From NCBI RefSeq assembly GCF_001921745.1, contig NZ_MRYA01000005.1, forward strand, positions 1 to 64,000: a stretch of DNA of 64,000 nt, read 5' to 3'. Made by a program: the position numbers and the translations under genes. The stretch is from Psychrobacter sp. Cmf 22.2. GTDB lineage: Bacteria > Pseudomonadota > Gammaproteobacteria > Pseudomonadales > Moraxellaceae. The notes beneath the pieces are model-generated. The model saw nothing but the letters and a program-made list of their open reading frames with translations, was not told where the DNA came from and made no database searches. Positions 8,402 to 17,393 of this stretch are shown piece by piece (within the stretch, counting starts at the first letter, position 1; each line of letters begins with the position of its first letter).

Positions 8402-9757
8402 ATGAGCCAAAACAGCAGTTCACCGACACCGCAACATACCAACGCTGAATCAAAACTGCGTCGTAAGCCTCCTCATCATGAGCGTCCTGATGAGATGCGT
8501 GTCGTCGTTACTGGTATGGGGGCTGTTACCCCGCTAGGTATGGATGTTGAGAGTACATGGACACGGTTGCTCAATGGCGAAAGTGGTATTTCAACCATCT
8601 CACATTTTGATGCAACTGATTACCGCGCCCAAATCGCAGGTGTGATCAAAGACTTTGATACTAAGCCATACATGAGCCCCAAAGATGCACGCCGCTATGA
8701 TGCGTTTATGCACTATGGTGTCGCTGCTACTGCGATGGCACTCAAAGATGCAGGCTTTATCGAAGAGATTAGCGCTGAGGATACGCCGGTACAGAATGTC
8801 GATCAGGAGCGTTTCGGTGTCATATTAGGATCAGGTATCGGTGGTATTCAGACTATTGAAGACAGCTGCGCTATGCTAACTGAAAAAGGCGCTAAAAAAG
8901 TATCGCCATTTATCGTACCAGGTTCTATTGCCAATATGGCAGCTGGACTGGTGGCTATCAAACACAAACTCAAAGGCCCCAATCTGGCTACAGCAACCGC
9001 CTGTACGACAGGTACACATGCTATCGGCTTGGCTGCACGTCTAATTGCTTATGGCGATGCTGATGTTATGATTGCAGGTGGTAGCGAGAGAGGTTCGAGC
9101 CCATTAGGTATGGCAGGTTTTGCAGCCATGCATGCACTCTCTACTCGTAATGATGAGCCTACCAAAGCATCACGCCCATTTGATAAAGATCGTGATGGTT
9201 TTGTGATGGGTGATGGCGCAGGCGTGTTGGTGCTTGAAAGTCTTGCCCATGCTAAAGCACGCGGTGCAACCATACTCGCTGAAGTCGTCGGCTTCGGTAT
9301 GAGTGACGATGCCAGCCACATTACCGCACCCCCTGAAGATGGTAATGGTGCCGCGCGCGCTATGCAAAGTGCCCTCAATGACGCAGGTATCGAGCCATCA
9401 AGCGTTGGATATGTCAATGCCCATGGCACCAGTACCCCTGCTGGAGATGTCGCTGAATCGATCGCGATTGAAACCGTTTTTGCACCAGTTAAAGACAGCA
9501 TCTTGGTCAGCTCAACCAAATCAATGACTGGACACTTACTGGGCGCAGCTGGTGGTGTTGAAGCTATCTTTACTATATTAGCTTTGCAAAATCAGCACGT
9601 GCCGCCAACGATTAATCTAGATAATGTCGAGGATAACTGTAATCTAGATTATGTAGCCAATCAATCACGTAAGGTTGAGAATCTCAATTATGCTGTCTCT
9701 AATAGCTTTGGCTTTGGTGGTACCAACGGCTCAGTAATTTTTGCACGTTGGTCATAA
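8402..9757 (+). CDS. fabF: Beta-ketoacyl-ACP synthase II
   Basis: Condensing enzyme of fatty-acid elongation (type II FAS), cytoplasmic. The Cys-His-His triad is visible: Cys201 in ATACTTGTHA, His341 in NAHGTSTPAGD and His378 in KSMTGHLLGA. The C terminus NSFGFGGTNGS is canonical. At 451 residues it exceeds the usual about 413 because of a 32-residue polar N-terminal extension before MRVVVTGMG. An ATG at codon 32 also exists just before the domain, but the chosen start has a purine-rich upstream region (AGGATATATC). The gene stands alone rather than next to acpP. Confidence 0.95.
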   Translation: MSQNSSSPTPQHTNAESKLRRKPPHHERPDEMRVVVTGMGAVTPLGMDVESTWTRLLNGESGISTISHFDATDYRAQIAGVIKDFDTKPYMSPKDARRYDAFMHYGVAATAMALKDAGFIEEISAEDTPVQNVDQERFGVILGSGIGGIQTIEDSCAMLTEKGAKKVSPFIVPGSIANMAAGLVAIKHKLKGPNLATATACTTGTHAIGLAARLIAYGDADVMIAGGSERGSSPLGMAGFAAMHALSTRNDEPTKASRPFDKDRDGFVMGDGAGVLVLESLAHAKARGATILAEVVGFGMSDDASHITAPPEDGNGAARAMQSALNDAGIEPSSVGYVNAHGTSTPAGDVAESIAIETVFAPVKDSILVSSTKSMTGHLLGAAGGVEAIFTILALQNQHVPPTINLDNVEDNCNLDYVANQSRKVENLNYAVSNSFGFGGTNGSVIFARWS

Positions 9758-9872
9758 TTAACGTCATTATTACAGGTATTGGGTCTTAGTTGCATCCTAT
9801 ACAAGTCATAAAAGCGAATAATACTATCAATGTAGCGCTGGTAGCAGTTTTGCTACGTTTGTCCCCTTGCAG

Positions 9873-9911
9873 CCCCTTATTATAGTTGCGTATGATAAGG
9901 GGTAATTTTTA
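9873..9911 (+). terminator. Terminator after fabF
   Basis: CCCCTTAT (9873-9880) pairs with ATAAGGGG (9895-9902), followed by TAATTTTT. It separates fabF from the downstream coiled-coil gene, whose start is only 18 bases beyond the stem. Confidence 0.7.
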
Positions 9912-9919
9912 GAAAATTT

Positions 9920-10711
9920 ATGGAAAAGTCTATGTCAAGCTATTCGTTTTCGCATCAATTTTATCAGCGTTGGACTCGTGCGCCAGAGCAGATACGGGCT
10001 GCCATCGTTCAAGAGTTAACGGATATCACGACTCTGCTGCAAACAGACACCCCCTATGAAAGTTTCACATTTAGTTTGCCAGACTTAGATGCACACCTCG
10101 ATGAGCTATATAGTGTGCATAAAGCTGAGCAAGCTGCTGCAAAAGAGCTTGCCGATAAGCAGGCAGAACAACGTGCCGCTGCTGAACAACTACGCTTAGC
10201 AGAAGAAAAAAAGCGTGAGGAAGAAAAAGCACGTGCTGCAAAAATTGAACAAGAAGAAGCTATGCGTCAAAAAGAAAAACAGCAAGCAGAACAAGCTCAA
10301 AAAGATGCGGATGAACAAAGCCTTGCTGAGCAAGAGAAGAGCGATACCGAAGCCGCTACGAACGACAAGCAAACTACAAGCGATGCACACAGTCCTACTA
10401 ACGACGAAAAAAACAACGTCAATGGTCATTCTCATACGGTTAATCAGACTGAAAACACTATCGTAAAACCTCAAAAAGGCGCAGCAATCGACCTGTCTTT
10501 TAAAAACCCAGAACTGACTGCCGCCCACGAGAGTTTAATTCAAGAGCTTGAAATGCATGTAGACGACTATTTGAGTGAGCAAATGATGCAAATATCTGAG
10601 GATCTAAAGTCGTGGTTACGGGCTGAAGTGAGTCAGCAACTCGCTGGAATCACAGAAAAAAACCAAGCTGTCGAAGACATTGTTCAAGAAAACATGGCTA
10701 AAAAACACTAG
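9920..10711 (+). CDS. Coiled-coil protein of unknown function
   Basis: A 263-residue protein I cannot assign. Residues about 70-140 are an almost uninterrupted Lys/Glu/Ala/Gln-rich helix, a strong coiled-coil candidate. A polar Asn/Thr/Asp-rich linker follows. The C-terminal helix (LTAAHESLIQELEMHVDDYL onward) looks structured and is rich in acidic and Gln residues. There is no signal peptide or membrane segment, so it is likely cytoplasmic. It is preceded by the fabF terminator and convergent with the aminopeptidase gene. The layout is reminiscent of DUF2497-type polar proteins, but this is not established. Confidence 0.75.
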   Translation: MEKSMSSYSFSHQFYQRWTRAPEQIRAAIVQELTDITTLLQTDTPYESFTFSLPDLDAHLDELYSVHKAEQAAAKELADKQAEQRAAAEQLRLAEEKKREEEKARAAKIEQEEAMRQKEKQQAEQAQKDADEQSLAEQEKSDTEAATNDKQTTSDAHSPTNDEKNNVNGHSHTVNQTENTIVKPQKGAAIDLSFKNPELTAAHESLIQELEMHVDDYLSEQMMQISEDLKSWLRAEVSQQLAGITEKNQAVEDIVQENMAKKH

Positions 10712-10769
10712 TCTATTAACTGATTTATCGACAGCTTTCAGATACTTGTCAAAAAATAAAGTTTTAATA

Positions 10770-10803
10770 AAAAGCCCCGTAAACATTTTTACGGGGCCTT
10801 TTG
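10770..10803 (+). terminator. Bidirectional intrinsic terminator
   Basis: GCCCCGTAAA (10774-10783) pairs with TTTACGGGGC (10788-10797), with A-tract before and CTTTTG after. It lies between the convergent coiled-coil and aminopeptidase genes. Confidence 0.88.
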
Positions 10804-10834
10804 TATTTCAATTAAGCATTAACCAATCTTTATT

Positions 10835-12652
10835 TTAAATAGCTTGTGTACGTTCGGTCAGCCATTCAAGCGCTGCGCCATCAACGCGATCTTTTAGCTC
10901 AGCATAGACTTGGCTATGATAATCGTTAAGCCAATCAATCTCTACTTTGTTGAGCAAGGATTTATCGATCAAACGGGTGTCAATTGGGCAATAAGTGATG
11001 GTTTCAAAGTTTAAGAATTTGCCAAACTCGGTCTCAGTAGGGTTCGCTACCGGCATATTGACCACCAAATTTTCGATACGAATACCCCACTTACCTTCGC
11101 GGTATAAGCCTGGCTCATTACTGGAGATCATCCCCTCTTTCATCGCACGCTCTTTTGGCGTACTGGCACTATAAGCGATGACTTGCGGGCCTTCATGGAC
11201 GTTTAAAAAGTAACCAACGCCATGACCGGTACCATGCCCATAGTCCATTTGTGCCTGCCATAATGGCGCACGGCAAATCGCATCAATTAGTGGCGAGGCA
11301 ATACCATCAGGGAAGCTTGCACGCGCCAAAGCAATATGAGCTTTGAGCACAGTGGTAAAGTCACGTTTGTGCTCGCTGCTTACTTTTCCAATACCGACCA
11401 CGCGAGTGATATCAGTGGTGCCGTTTTGGTACTGAGCACCTGAATCAATCAGTAGTAAGCCTCCTTCGCCCTCAGCGACATCAAGGTAGCTAAACTTCTC
11501 TGGCGTTGCACGGTAATGCGGCAATGCGCCATTTTCATTAAAGCCTGCAATCGTTGGAAAGCTTGGTGAAACATAATGTGGCTGCTGACTACGTACCTCA
11601 ATCAGCATACTATCAACATCAAGCTCACTTAAACGCTCACCGTCTGCTAGACGCTGCTCAAATGCAGCAAAGAACTTACTCAATGCCGCCCCATCTTGAC
11701 GCATGGCTTCACGTACATGATCTATGTCTGAGTCAGACTTAACAGATTTAAGTAGTGTACTAGGTGCCATTTGCTCAATAAAGCCCACATCGTCTGCCAT
11801 CTTCGATAGCGTACCCACGGCAACTTTACTTGGGTCTAACAATAACAAGTCTTCTGGTGTCATCTCGCTCAGCGCATCTTGTACGGCATCATAATCAGCA
11901 AGGGTGATACCACTATCTTGTAGATCTTTTGCAATATCAGAGCTGACTTTATTATTATCAACGAACAGCGTTGCTTTATCTTTACTAATGAGCATATGTG
12001 ATAAAAATACAGGATTATAATCGACATCAGCGCCGCGCAAATTGGTGAGCCAAGCAATATCATCTAAGCTTGATAGCAGATGATGTGTCGCGCCTGCACC
12101 AGCCATACCTTCACGTACCGCAGCAAGTTTTGAGCTAGTAGATTGTGCGACGAACTGCGCATCATGCTGATATAACTCTGCTGATGGTAGCGCTGGACGA
12201 TCTGTCCATATCTCTGTCAACACATCACGCTCGGTGATTAAGGTAATGTCGTTAGCATCAAATGCATTTAATAGCTTATCTTGCTCAGCGATAGACAGCA
12301 CATTGCCATCGACGGCCACGCTATCACCCTCTGCCAAATGTGTAGCTAACCAGTCGATATGGTTTGGCTGACTGGGAGCAAGCTTCTCCAAGCTGATACC
12401 TGTACCTTTTAGCTGATCAGCGGCATGCACCCAATAACGACTATCAGTCCACAGACCTGCAAAATCAGCCGTAACTACCAGCGTACCAACTGAGCCTGTA
12501 AACCCTGACAACCATAACCGCGCTTGCCAATATTCTGGTAAATACTCAGATAAATGCGGATCGGCTGACGGTACGATAATGGCGGTAAGGTCTTGTACGA
12601 CTAAAGTTTTACGTAAGCTATCGATACGATCATGTATGGCTTGTTTATTCAT
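10835..12652 (-). CDS. Xaa-Pro aminopeptidase, long M24B form
   Basis: Cytoplasmic metallopeptidase that removes N-terminal residues preceding proline. The 605-residue protein has two creatinase-type N-terminal domains, then the pita-bread M24 domain. Its metal ligands are in LIDSGAQYQNGTTDITR (two Asp), GHGTGHGVGYFLNVHEG (His) and SNEPGLYREGKWGIRIEN (two Glu). A C-terminal extension of the M24_C type ends the protein. This three-domain build is that of eukaryotic APP1-like enzymes and their bacterial relatives, longer than E. coli PepP (about 440). The start has AAGGAAAC upstream. Confidence 0.93.
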   Translation of the reverse strand: MNKQAIHDRIDSLRKTLVVQDLTAIIVPSADPHLSEYLPEYWQARLWLSGFTGSVGTLVVTADFAGLWTDSRYWVHAADQLKGTGISLEKLAPSQPNHIDWLATHLAEGDSVAVDGNVLSIAEQDKLLNAFDANDITLITERDVLTEIWTDRPALPSAELYQHDAQFVAQSTSSKLAAVREGMAGAGATHHLLSSLDDIAWLTNLRGADVDYNPVFLSHMLISKDKATLFVDNNKVSSDIAKDLQDSGITLADYDAVQDALSEMTPEDLLLLDPSKVAVGTLSKMADDVGFIEQMAPSTLLKSVKSDSDIDHVREAMRQDGAALSKFFAAFEQRLADGERLSELDVDSMLIEVRSQQPHYVSPSFPTIAGFNENGALPHYRATPEKFSYLDVAEGEGGLLLIDSGAQYQNGTTDITRVVGIGKVSSEHKRDFTTVLKAHIALARASFPDGIASPLIDAICRAPLWQAQMDYGHGTGHGVGYFLNVHEGPQVIAYSASTPKERAMKEGMISSNEPGLYREGKWGIRIENLVVNMPVANPTETEFGKFLNFETITYCPIDTRLIDKSLLNKVEIDWLNDYHSQVYAELKDRVDGAALEWLTERTQAI

Positions 12653-12700
12653 TAAAAGTTTCCTTATTGATATTGATTATGGAGCGTTGATATCGTGAAG

Positions 12701-12716
12701 CGACTATGCATAGTCG
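12701..12716. promoter_or_regulatory. Perfect 16-bp palindrome, candidate operator
   Basis: CGACTATGCATAGTCG is fully self-complementary and sits 48 bases upstream of the aminopeptidase start codon. A dimeric regulator could bind it; as an RNA hairpin it would be tight-looped and poor. Which protein binds, if any, is unknown. Confidence 0.4.
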
Positions 12717-12943
12717 TCTTATTCGAGTGGATAAATTTTTAAGCGTTGACAAAACGTTCAGTATTCGAATATGCATCAGCCACATTCAAAATACTAAAAA
12801 TTAAAATATCGTAAGTAACCAGACGACACATAAATGAAGCCACCTATTATTTCTATAAAATAGTATGACAGCAAAGCATCTTAGATGTCTGGGCACAAAG
12901 CAGGCTTTCAATAGCGCAAGATAATTATCTTATCGAGTGAAAC

Positions 12944-12975
12944 AATAAAACGTGCTACCAGTAATGGTAACACGT
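12944..12975 (-). terminator. Terminator of the POT transporter gene
   Basis: ACGTG and TACCA (12950-12960) pair with TGGTA and CACGT (12965-12975) with one mismatch. On the minus strand TTTTATTG follows. It lies 60 bases beyond the transporter stop codon. Confidence 0.7.
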
Positions 12976-13034
12976 CTGAAGATTTGTCTTTTATTGAGCG
13001 TGTAGCCTGTACAAAAGTAACATCAAAGCGCTGT

Positions 13035-14600
13035 TTATTGGACAGTCTTATCAGCATGCTCGCTCTTTTTGAGCATATTATTGATAGGCTTTGCTAATAT
13101 TAACAAGATGGCAGCAGTCACCACCAAAAAGACGGTCATTGTGGTAAATAATGTTGGTAGACCTTCAATTTTATCGGCTGACACATTGCCACCAAAAAAT
13201 GCCGCGACCAAGTTACCCATCGCTAAAGATGCAAAGAAAAGCCCCATCATCTGTCCTTGCATGCCCTTTGGTGCAAGTTTCGTCATTGACGACAGACCCA
13301 CAGGACTAAGCGCCAACTCACCAAGTGTTAATAGCAGCAAACTACCAACTAGCCATAAAGGCGATGCTAGGCCCGTATCATTGGTCAAAATGCTTTTTGA
13401 GGCGATAATCATCAGACCAAAACCTGCCGCAGCAAGTAACATCCCAAGGGCAAACTTCACCATACTACTTGGCTCAAGACCTCGATTACCAAGCTTGACC
13501 CAAACAATACTAATGATGGGTGCTAGGAGAAGAATAAATAAAGGGTTTAATGACTGGAACCAAATGCTTGGAATCTCAAAACCTAAAACGTTTAGATCAG
13601 TATAGCGATCAGCAAATAGATTAAATGAGGTCGGCTGCTGCTCAAAACTTGACCAAAACAGCGTTGAGCCGATAATTAAAATAAAACAAATCAGCAAACG
13701 CAATTTATCGGTTTTATCCAACCTTGGTGAAATAAACATAACCAAAAAATATAGTATCACCACACTTGCAATGATATAGGTCATATACTCTGCCACCATT
13801 TGCGGCTCAAAAGGCATGATACCAGTAGCGACCAACACAACGATTGCGACCAGTAAAGCCACAAATCCTATAACCCAGCGACCGATGTTGTTAAAACGGT
13901 CATTTGAGCGCTCCCATTCAGCAGCGATGCCTTTTGCTTGCGCATAGTGTGTCAGTGTTTTTTGGGCAGAAAAGCGGTAGATAAGTAGTGAGACTAACAT
14001 ACCAAGTCCACCAACCCCAAAGCCGACATGCCACATACCTTGCTCTTTAAACACCCCGACGATAAGTGCGGCTAATAAGGCGCCGATATTGATACCCATA
14101 TAAAATAGAGTAAAGCCACTATCACGGCGTACATCACCTTTAGAGTATAACGCCCCAACCATCACCGAAATACAGGTTTTAAACAATCCCGATCCCAACA
14201 CGATACAGATGAGACCGACGAAAAATAACGTCATACCGAACATCGCGGAGAGCGCAATACATAGATGGCCAAGCGCGATAATAATACTGCCCCACCATAA
14301 TGCACGCTCTTGTCCAAGCCAGTTATCAGCTAGCCAGCCACCAGGTACTGCTGCCAAGTATAAAGAGCCTGCAAAGATGCCATAGATAGCAGAAGCGGTG
14401 ACCTCATCAAAACCAAAGCCACCGCTTCCTACTGTTGCCACCATGAATAATACTAATAGCGGACGGATACTATAGTAAGAAAATCGCTCCCACATTTCAG
14501 TAAAGAATAAAGGACGCAGTGGCCGAGGATGACCCATAAACCCATTGTCTAGTGCTTCTAGCTCAGCAGCACTAACCTCTGATTTTGTTTCCGTGCTCAT
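13035..14600 (-). CDS. Proton-dependent oligopeptide transporter, POT/PTR2 family
   Basis: Inner-membrane symporter importing di- and tripeptides with protons. It is about 521 residues with 12-14 predicted hydrophobic segments. The POT proton-coupling motif ExxERFxYY is visible near the N terminus (EMWERFSYY), and the loop FYMGINIGALLAALIVG matches the second PTR2 signature. The start at 14600 is preferred to the upstream ATG at 14621 because AGGA lies 8-9 bases before it. It is close to DtpA/TppB-type carriers. The neighbouring aminopeptidase gene on the same strand gives a plausible peptide uptake-and-degradation pairing, though a terminator separates them. Confidence 0.95.
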   Translation of the reverse strand: MSTETKSEVSAAELEALDNGFMGHPRPLRPLFFTEMWERFSYYSIRPLLVLFMVATVGSGGFGFDEVTASAIYGIFAGSLYLAAVPGGWLADNWLGQERALWWGSIIIALGHLCIALSAMFGMTLFFVGLICIVLGSGLFKTCISVMVGALYSKGDVRRDSGFTLFYMGINIGALLAALIVGVFKEQGMWHVGFGVGGLGMLVSLLIYRFSAQKTLTHYAQAKGIAAEWERSNDRFNNIGRWVIGFVALLVAIVVLVATGIMPFEPQMVAEYMTYIIASVVILYFLVMFISPRLDKTDKLRLLICFILIIGSTLFWSSFEQQPTSFNLFADRYTDLNVLGFEIPSIWFQSLNPLFILLLAPIISIVWVKLGNRGLEPSSMVKFALGMLLAAAGFGLMIIASKSILTNDTGLASPLWLVGSLLLLTLGELALSPVGLSSMTKLAPKGMQGQMMGLFFASLAMGNLVAAFFGGNVSADKIEGLPTLFTTMTVFLVVTAAILLILAKPINNMLKKSEHADKTVQ

Positions 14601-14756
14601 AAGTTTATTCCTTTGCTGCACTATGATAAAGATAGACCAAGCCCGTCATTTCTAAGACGGACGGTCGCAAATGCGCGTTATTGTTTCATTAGATTATAAG
14701 TATGTAAAGTAAAAGAGTGTTCATGAATTGAACAGTCATTCACAAAGTCCTGACAT

Positions 14757-14800
14757 AAAAAAGCACCGAGCTATTATATTTAATAGCTCGATGCTTTTTA
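14757..14800 (-). terminator. Strong intrinsic terminator
   Basis: A long stem pairs GAGCTATTA with TAATAGCTC and extends outward to AAAAAGCA/TGCTTTTT. It is T-rich on both sides once transcribed. It ends the Ala/Glu-rich protein gene and insulates the POT gene downstream. Confidence 0.85.
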
Positions 14801-14877
14801 TAAACGCTACTACTTGATTATTCGTTATCAAATGCTAACGATACGATTTAACTATCTTATCAAACAATCTCATTAGA

Positions 14878-15351
14878 TTATTGAGCAGTAGTCGTATCTT
14901 CAGCCGTACCAGCATCCACATCACCATCAGCTTGCTCTGCGGTAAGCTCGGTATCTTCAACCGCAGCTTGGCTCACTGTGCCAGAAGCAGTGGCTGTACC
15001 AGCTTCAGCGCTAACCACTGCGCCACTTGTGTCTTCAGCAGGCGTGACGGTAGCGTCAGCGGCAGTTTCGGCCGCACTCTCGCCAGCACCTACTGTTGCG
15101 GTTGCGTCGGTATCAGTATCTGCTGACGCGGCTTCTGCGGTATCAGTTGCTGCTGTCTCTTCAGCAGCGATCGCTTCTGCTTCATCAGCCGCTGCCGAGG
15201 CTTCAGTCGTTTCAGCTGTGATGTGCTCACCTGCTGGACGCAAGAATGCTGAGACACCAATAATTAAGACAATACCCAAAAACAAGGCAATGCCGCCTAA
15301 GGCATACATAAACTCTTTTTTTGGATTGTTGTTGACGATATCTTCTGACAT
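14878..15351 (-). CDS. Membrane-anchored Ala/Glu/Thr-rich low-complexity protein
   Basis: A 157-residue protein with a short cytoplasmic N terminus ending in lysines (NNNPKKEF), one membrane helix (YALGGIALFLGIVLIIGVSAFL) and then about 115 residues made almost only of Ala, Thr, Glu, Asp, Gly and Val. The tail should be disordered, highly acidic and, by the positive-inside rule, periplasmic. No family is recognised. The low complexity leaves long open frames on the opposite strand; this strand is chosen because it has the membrane segment. Expression was probably ended by the terminator at 14757-14800. Confidence 0.75.
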   Translation of the reverse strand: MSEDIVNNNPKKEFMYALGGIALFLGIVLIIGVSAFLRPAGEHITAETTEASAAADEAEAIAAEETAATDTAEAASADTDTDATATVGAGESAAETAADATVTPAEDTSGAVVSAEAGTATASGTVSQAAVEDTELTAEQADGDVDAGTAEDTTTAQ

Positions 15352-15486
15352 ACCTTATCCACCTTGCACAAAATATTTGAAATTTTAGCCTATTATATCG
15401 CAATTTGTACTAATGTGTTAAAACCCTTAACTATTTGAAGGAATTATTATTTAGTACTCGCTCATAAGCCATTGATGATGCCCTTT

Positions 15487-17061
15487 TTATCTACCAATAC
15501 GAGCGCGATCGGTGGCGCGTTTGCCAAGATAGCCCAGCAATAATAATAGCGCAGTGATAAATAAAACTGGGTAATTACCAAAACGCATAAATGGTGTATT
15601 GCCAATCCGTGCTTGTACATGACCTCGCAATACTGTGCGCTCAAACTGCGGTGCGCGCTCGACGATACGGCCTTTATGATCGATGATAGCCGTCACACCA
15701 GTATTGGTAGCTCGCATAAACCAGCGGCCATTCTCTAACGCGCGCATTTGTACCATTTGTAAATGTTGCAGTGGACCTGCCGATGTACCAAACCAAGCAT
15801 CGTTTGAGATGGTCAATAAAAAGTCAGTACTGATGGCGTTTTTACGAGTGGTATCAGGGTAAGCAACTTCGTAGCAAACCGCCGCGCCTAGATTATGTCC
15901 GCGCACCTGTAATGGTAACTGCTCATCACTACCGCGGCTATAGCTCATGATGTCTTGGCTACCTGCCAAATTCGGTAGTATATCTAATAAGCCCTCAAAT
16001 GGAATATACTCACCAAATGGCACTAAACGCTGTTTTTTATACAAGCCTTCTGCATCAGCACCTAACGCAACGACACTATTATAAAATGGAGGATATTTAT
16101 CCTGAGTTTCATCAAACGCCGCCTCATCCTTGTACGGAATCCCTGTCACCCACGTAGTGTCAGTGGCTTTGGCCATTTTTACCATTTCATTGATAAAACC
16201 AACCGCTTCTGTCTGAAACATTGGAATCGATGATTCAGGCCAAAGGATAAGATCGCGCCCCCATTCTGTGCTCGTTAATTTGGCATAAATGTTGAGCGTT
16301 TCTACTTGATATTCAGTAAGCCATTTTAGATCTTGCGGTATATTGCCTTGAATCAAAGATACGGACAAATCAGGTGTACCCTTTGGCTTAGTCCACTGTG
16401 GATTGATCAACCACAATGACGTACTAATGATTAGCAAGGCGATTGCAACCACCATGTAACCGCCGCGACGACGTAACAGCTCAACGATACTTGCTGCCAA
16501 TAGGATGGCGACAAAAGAGATAGCAAACACTCCAGCGACTGGCGCAAGTGATGACAACCAATACTGCTCAGTAAAGGCATAGCCGACGAACAACCACGGA
16601 AACCCTGTGAACAGCCATGTTTTCATCCATTCCTGTAGCACCCAAAGCGCGGCAAACGATAAAGGCTGCTTACCGACTACACGATTAAATAACAACGCTA
16701 AAAAGCCATGGAACAACCCCATGCCTAGGCCCATAAGCGCAATCATAATGAGTGCAAGCCATGCAGGCGTCGCTCCATAAACGTGAATGGAGGTATACAG
16801 CCAAAATGCGCCGACGCACCAAAGCCCCGTACCGTATGCTTGTCCGATGATAAATGCACGTTTACCAGTCATCGCTGGTAACAATAGACCATATAAAATA
16901 GCAGGCGACAATAGCGCTAATGGCCAGATATCATAAGGTGCGAGCGCAAATATGAATATTGCACCTGCAAGCCAAGCAATCAAAATAGTCAACCCAAGCG
17001 ATAAGCGCTTAGGCTTATTGGGGTTTAAACGCTTTTGTAAATCCACAGTAGACAGGCGCAT
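15487..17061 (-). CDS. lnt: Apolipoprotein N-acyltransferase
   Basis: Inner-membrane enzyme that adds the third acyl chain to the N-terminal Cys of lipoproteins, the last maturation step. The 524-residue protein has an N-terminal multi-helix membrane part (residues about 20-220) and a periplasmic nitrilase domain. The Glu-Lys-Cys triad is visible: WPESSIP, KKQRLVPFGEY and AVCYEVAYP. A final membrane helix closes the protein. CorC lies upstream on the same strand, the usual ybeX-lnt order, but 332 bases and a terminator separate them. See also lgt at 52189 and the DUF4105 gene at 18549. Confidence 0.97.
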   Translation of the reverse strand: MRLSTVDLQKRLNPNKPKRLSLGLTILIAWLAGAIFIFALAPYDIWPLALLSPAILYGLLLPAMTGKRAFIIGQAYGTGLWCVGAFWLYTSIHVYGATPAWLALIMIALMGLGMGLFHGFLALLFNRVVGKQPLSFAALWVLQEWMKTWLFTGFPWLFVGYAFTEQYWLSSLAPVAGVFAISFVAILLAASIVELLRRRGGYMVVAIALLIISTSLWLINPQWTKPKGTPDLSVSLIQGNIPQDLKWLTEYQVETLNIYAKLTSTEWGRDLILWPESSIPMFQTEAVGFINEMVKMAKATDTTWVTGIPYKDEAAFDETQDKYPPFYNSVVALGADAEGLYKKQRLVPFGEYIPFEGLLDILPNLAGSQDIMSYSRGSDEQLPLQVRGHNLGAAVCYEVAYPDTTRKNAISTDFLLTISNDAWFGTSAGPLQHLQMVQMRALENGRWFMRATNTGVTAIIDHKGRIVERAPQFERTVLRGHVQARIGNTPFMRFGNYPVLFITALLLLLGYLGKRATDRARIGR

Positions 17062-17393
17062 AGCTATTATCCGAAACCTTATTATTCAAAACGTTAAATC
17101 TGAGTTTACTTGTTTGACGGCGACTGTTTTTGACAGCAATCGGCTGTAAATACTCAAAATTAAGAATGCTTAAAATTAAATGCGCCCATGATACCAGCCT
17201 ATATTCATTAATGGGTAAATTTGCGTAGTAAAAAGAGCATATACTAAAAAGCAAAAAACACGACCGCAGTCGTGTTCTTATCATACAAGTTTAATATGAA
17301 TGCGTATGGCGCTTATCAAAGGCTATATCGACTATCTAATAATTGACTATCTTAAATAAGCCCTTGTCTAATAGCTAGATTATTATCAATAAG
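17062..17393. other. Intergenic region between corC-like gene and lnt
   Basis: 332 bases with no convincing gene. A terminator for the upstream CorC-like gene occupies 17253-17275. The rest presumably carries the lnt promoter, but I cannot pick a convincing -35/-10 pair. Confidence 0.6.
17253..17275 (-). terminator. Terminator after the CorC-like gene
   Basis: ACACGAC (17258-17264) and GTCGTGT (17269-17275) form a 7-bp stem with a CGCA/TGCG tetraloop. On the minus strand TTTTTGCTTTTT follows, a good U-tract. Confidence 0.8.

Larger units (their letters stand above)
12653..13034. other. Intergenic region, aminopeptidase to POT transporter
   Basis: 382 bases without a convincing gene. It holds a perfect 16-bp palindrome near the aminopeptidase start and a hairpin that probably ends the transporter transcript. 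The remainder is AT-rich and featureless to me. Confidence 0.6.

Noticed and set aside
12746..12775. TTGACA and TATGCA with 18-bp spacing on the plus strand
   Set aside because: Would drive transcription antisense into the POT gene with no plus-strand gene nearby. The -10 is weak.
13069..13605. 178-codon open frame antisense to the POT transporter gene
   Set aside because: Lies wholly within a clear transporter gene; composition is a mirror of membrane helices, with no ribosome site.
14978..15388. 136-codon Ala/Ser/Val-rich open frame opposite the acidic protein
   Set aside because: Low-complexity GC-rich repeats keep both strands open. The minus-strand frame has the membrane helix and initiation context.
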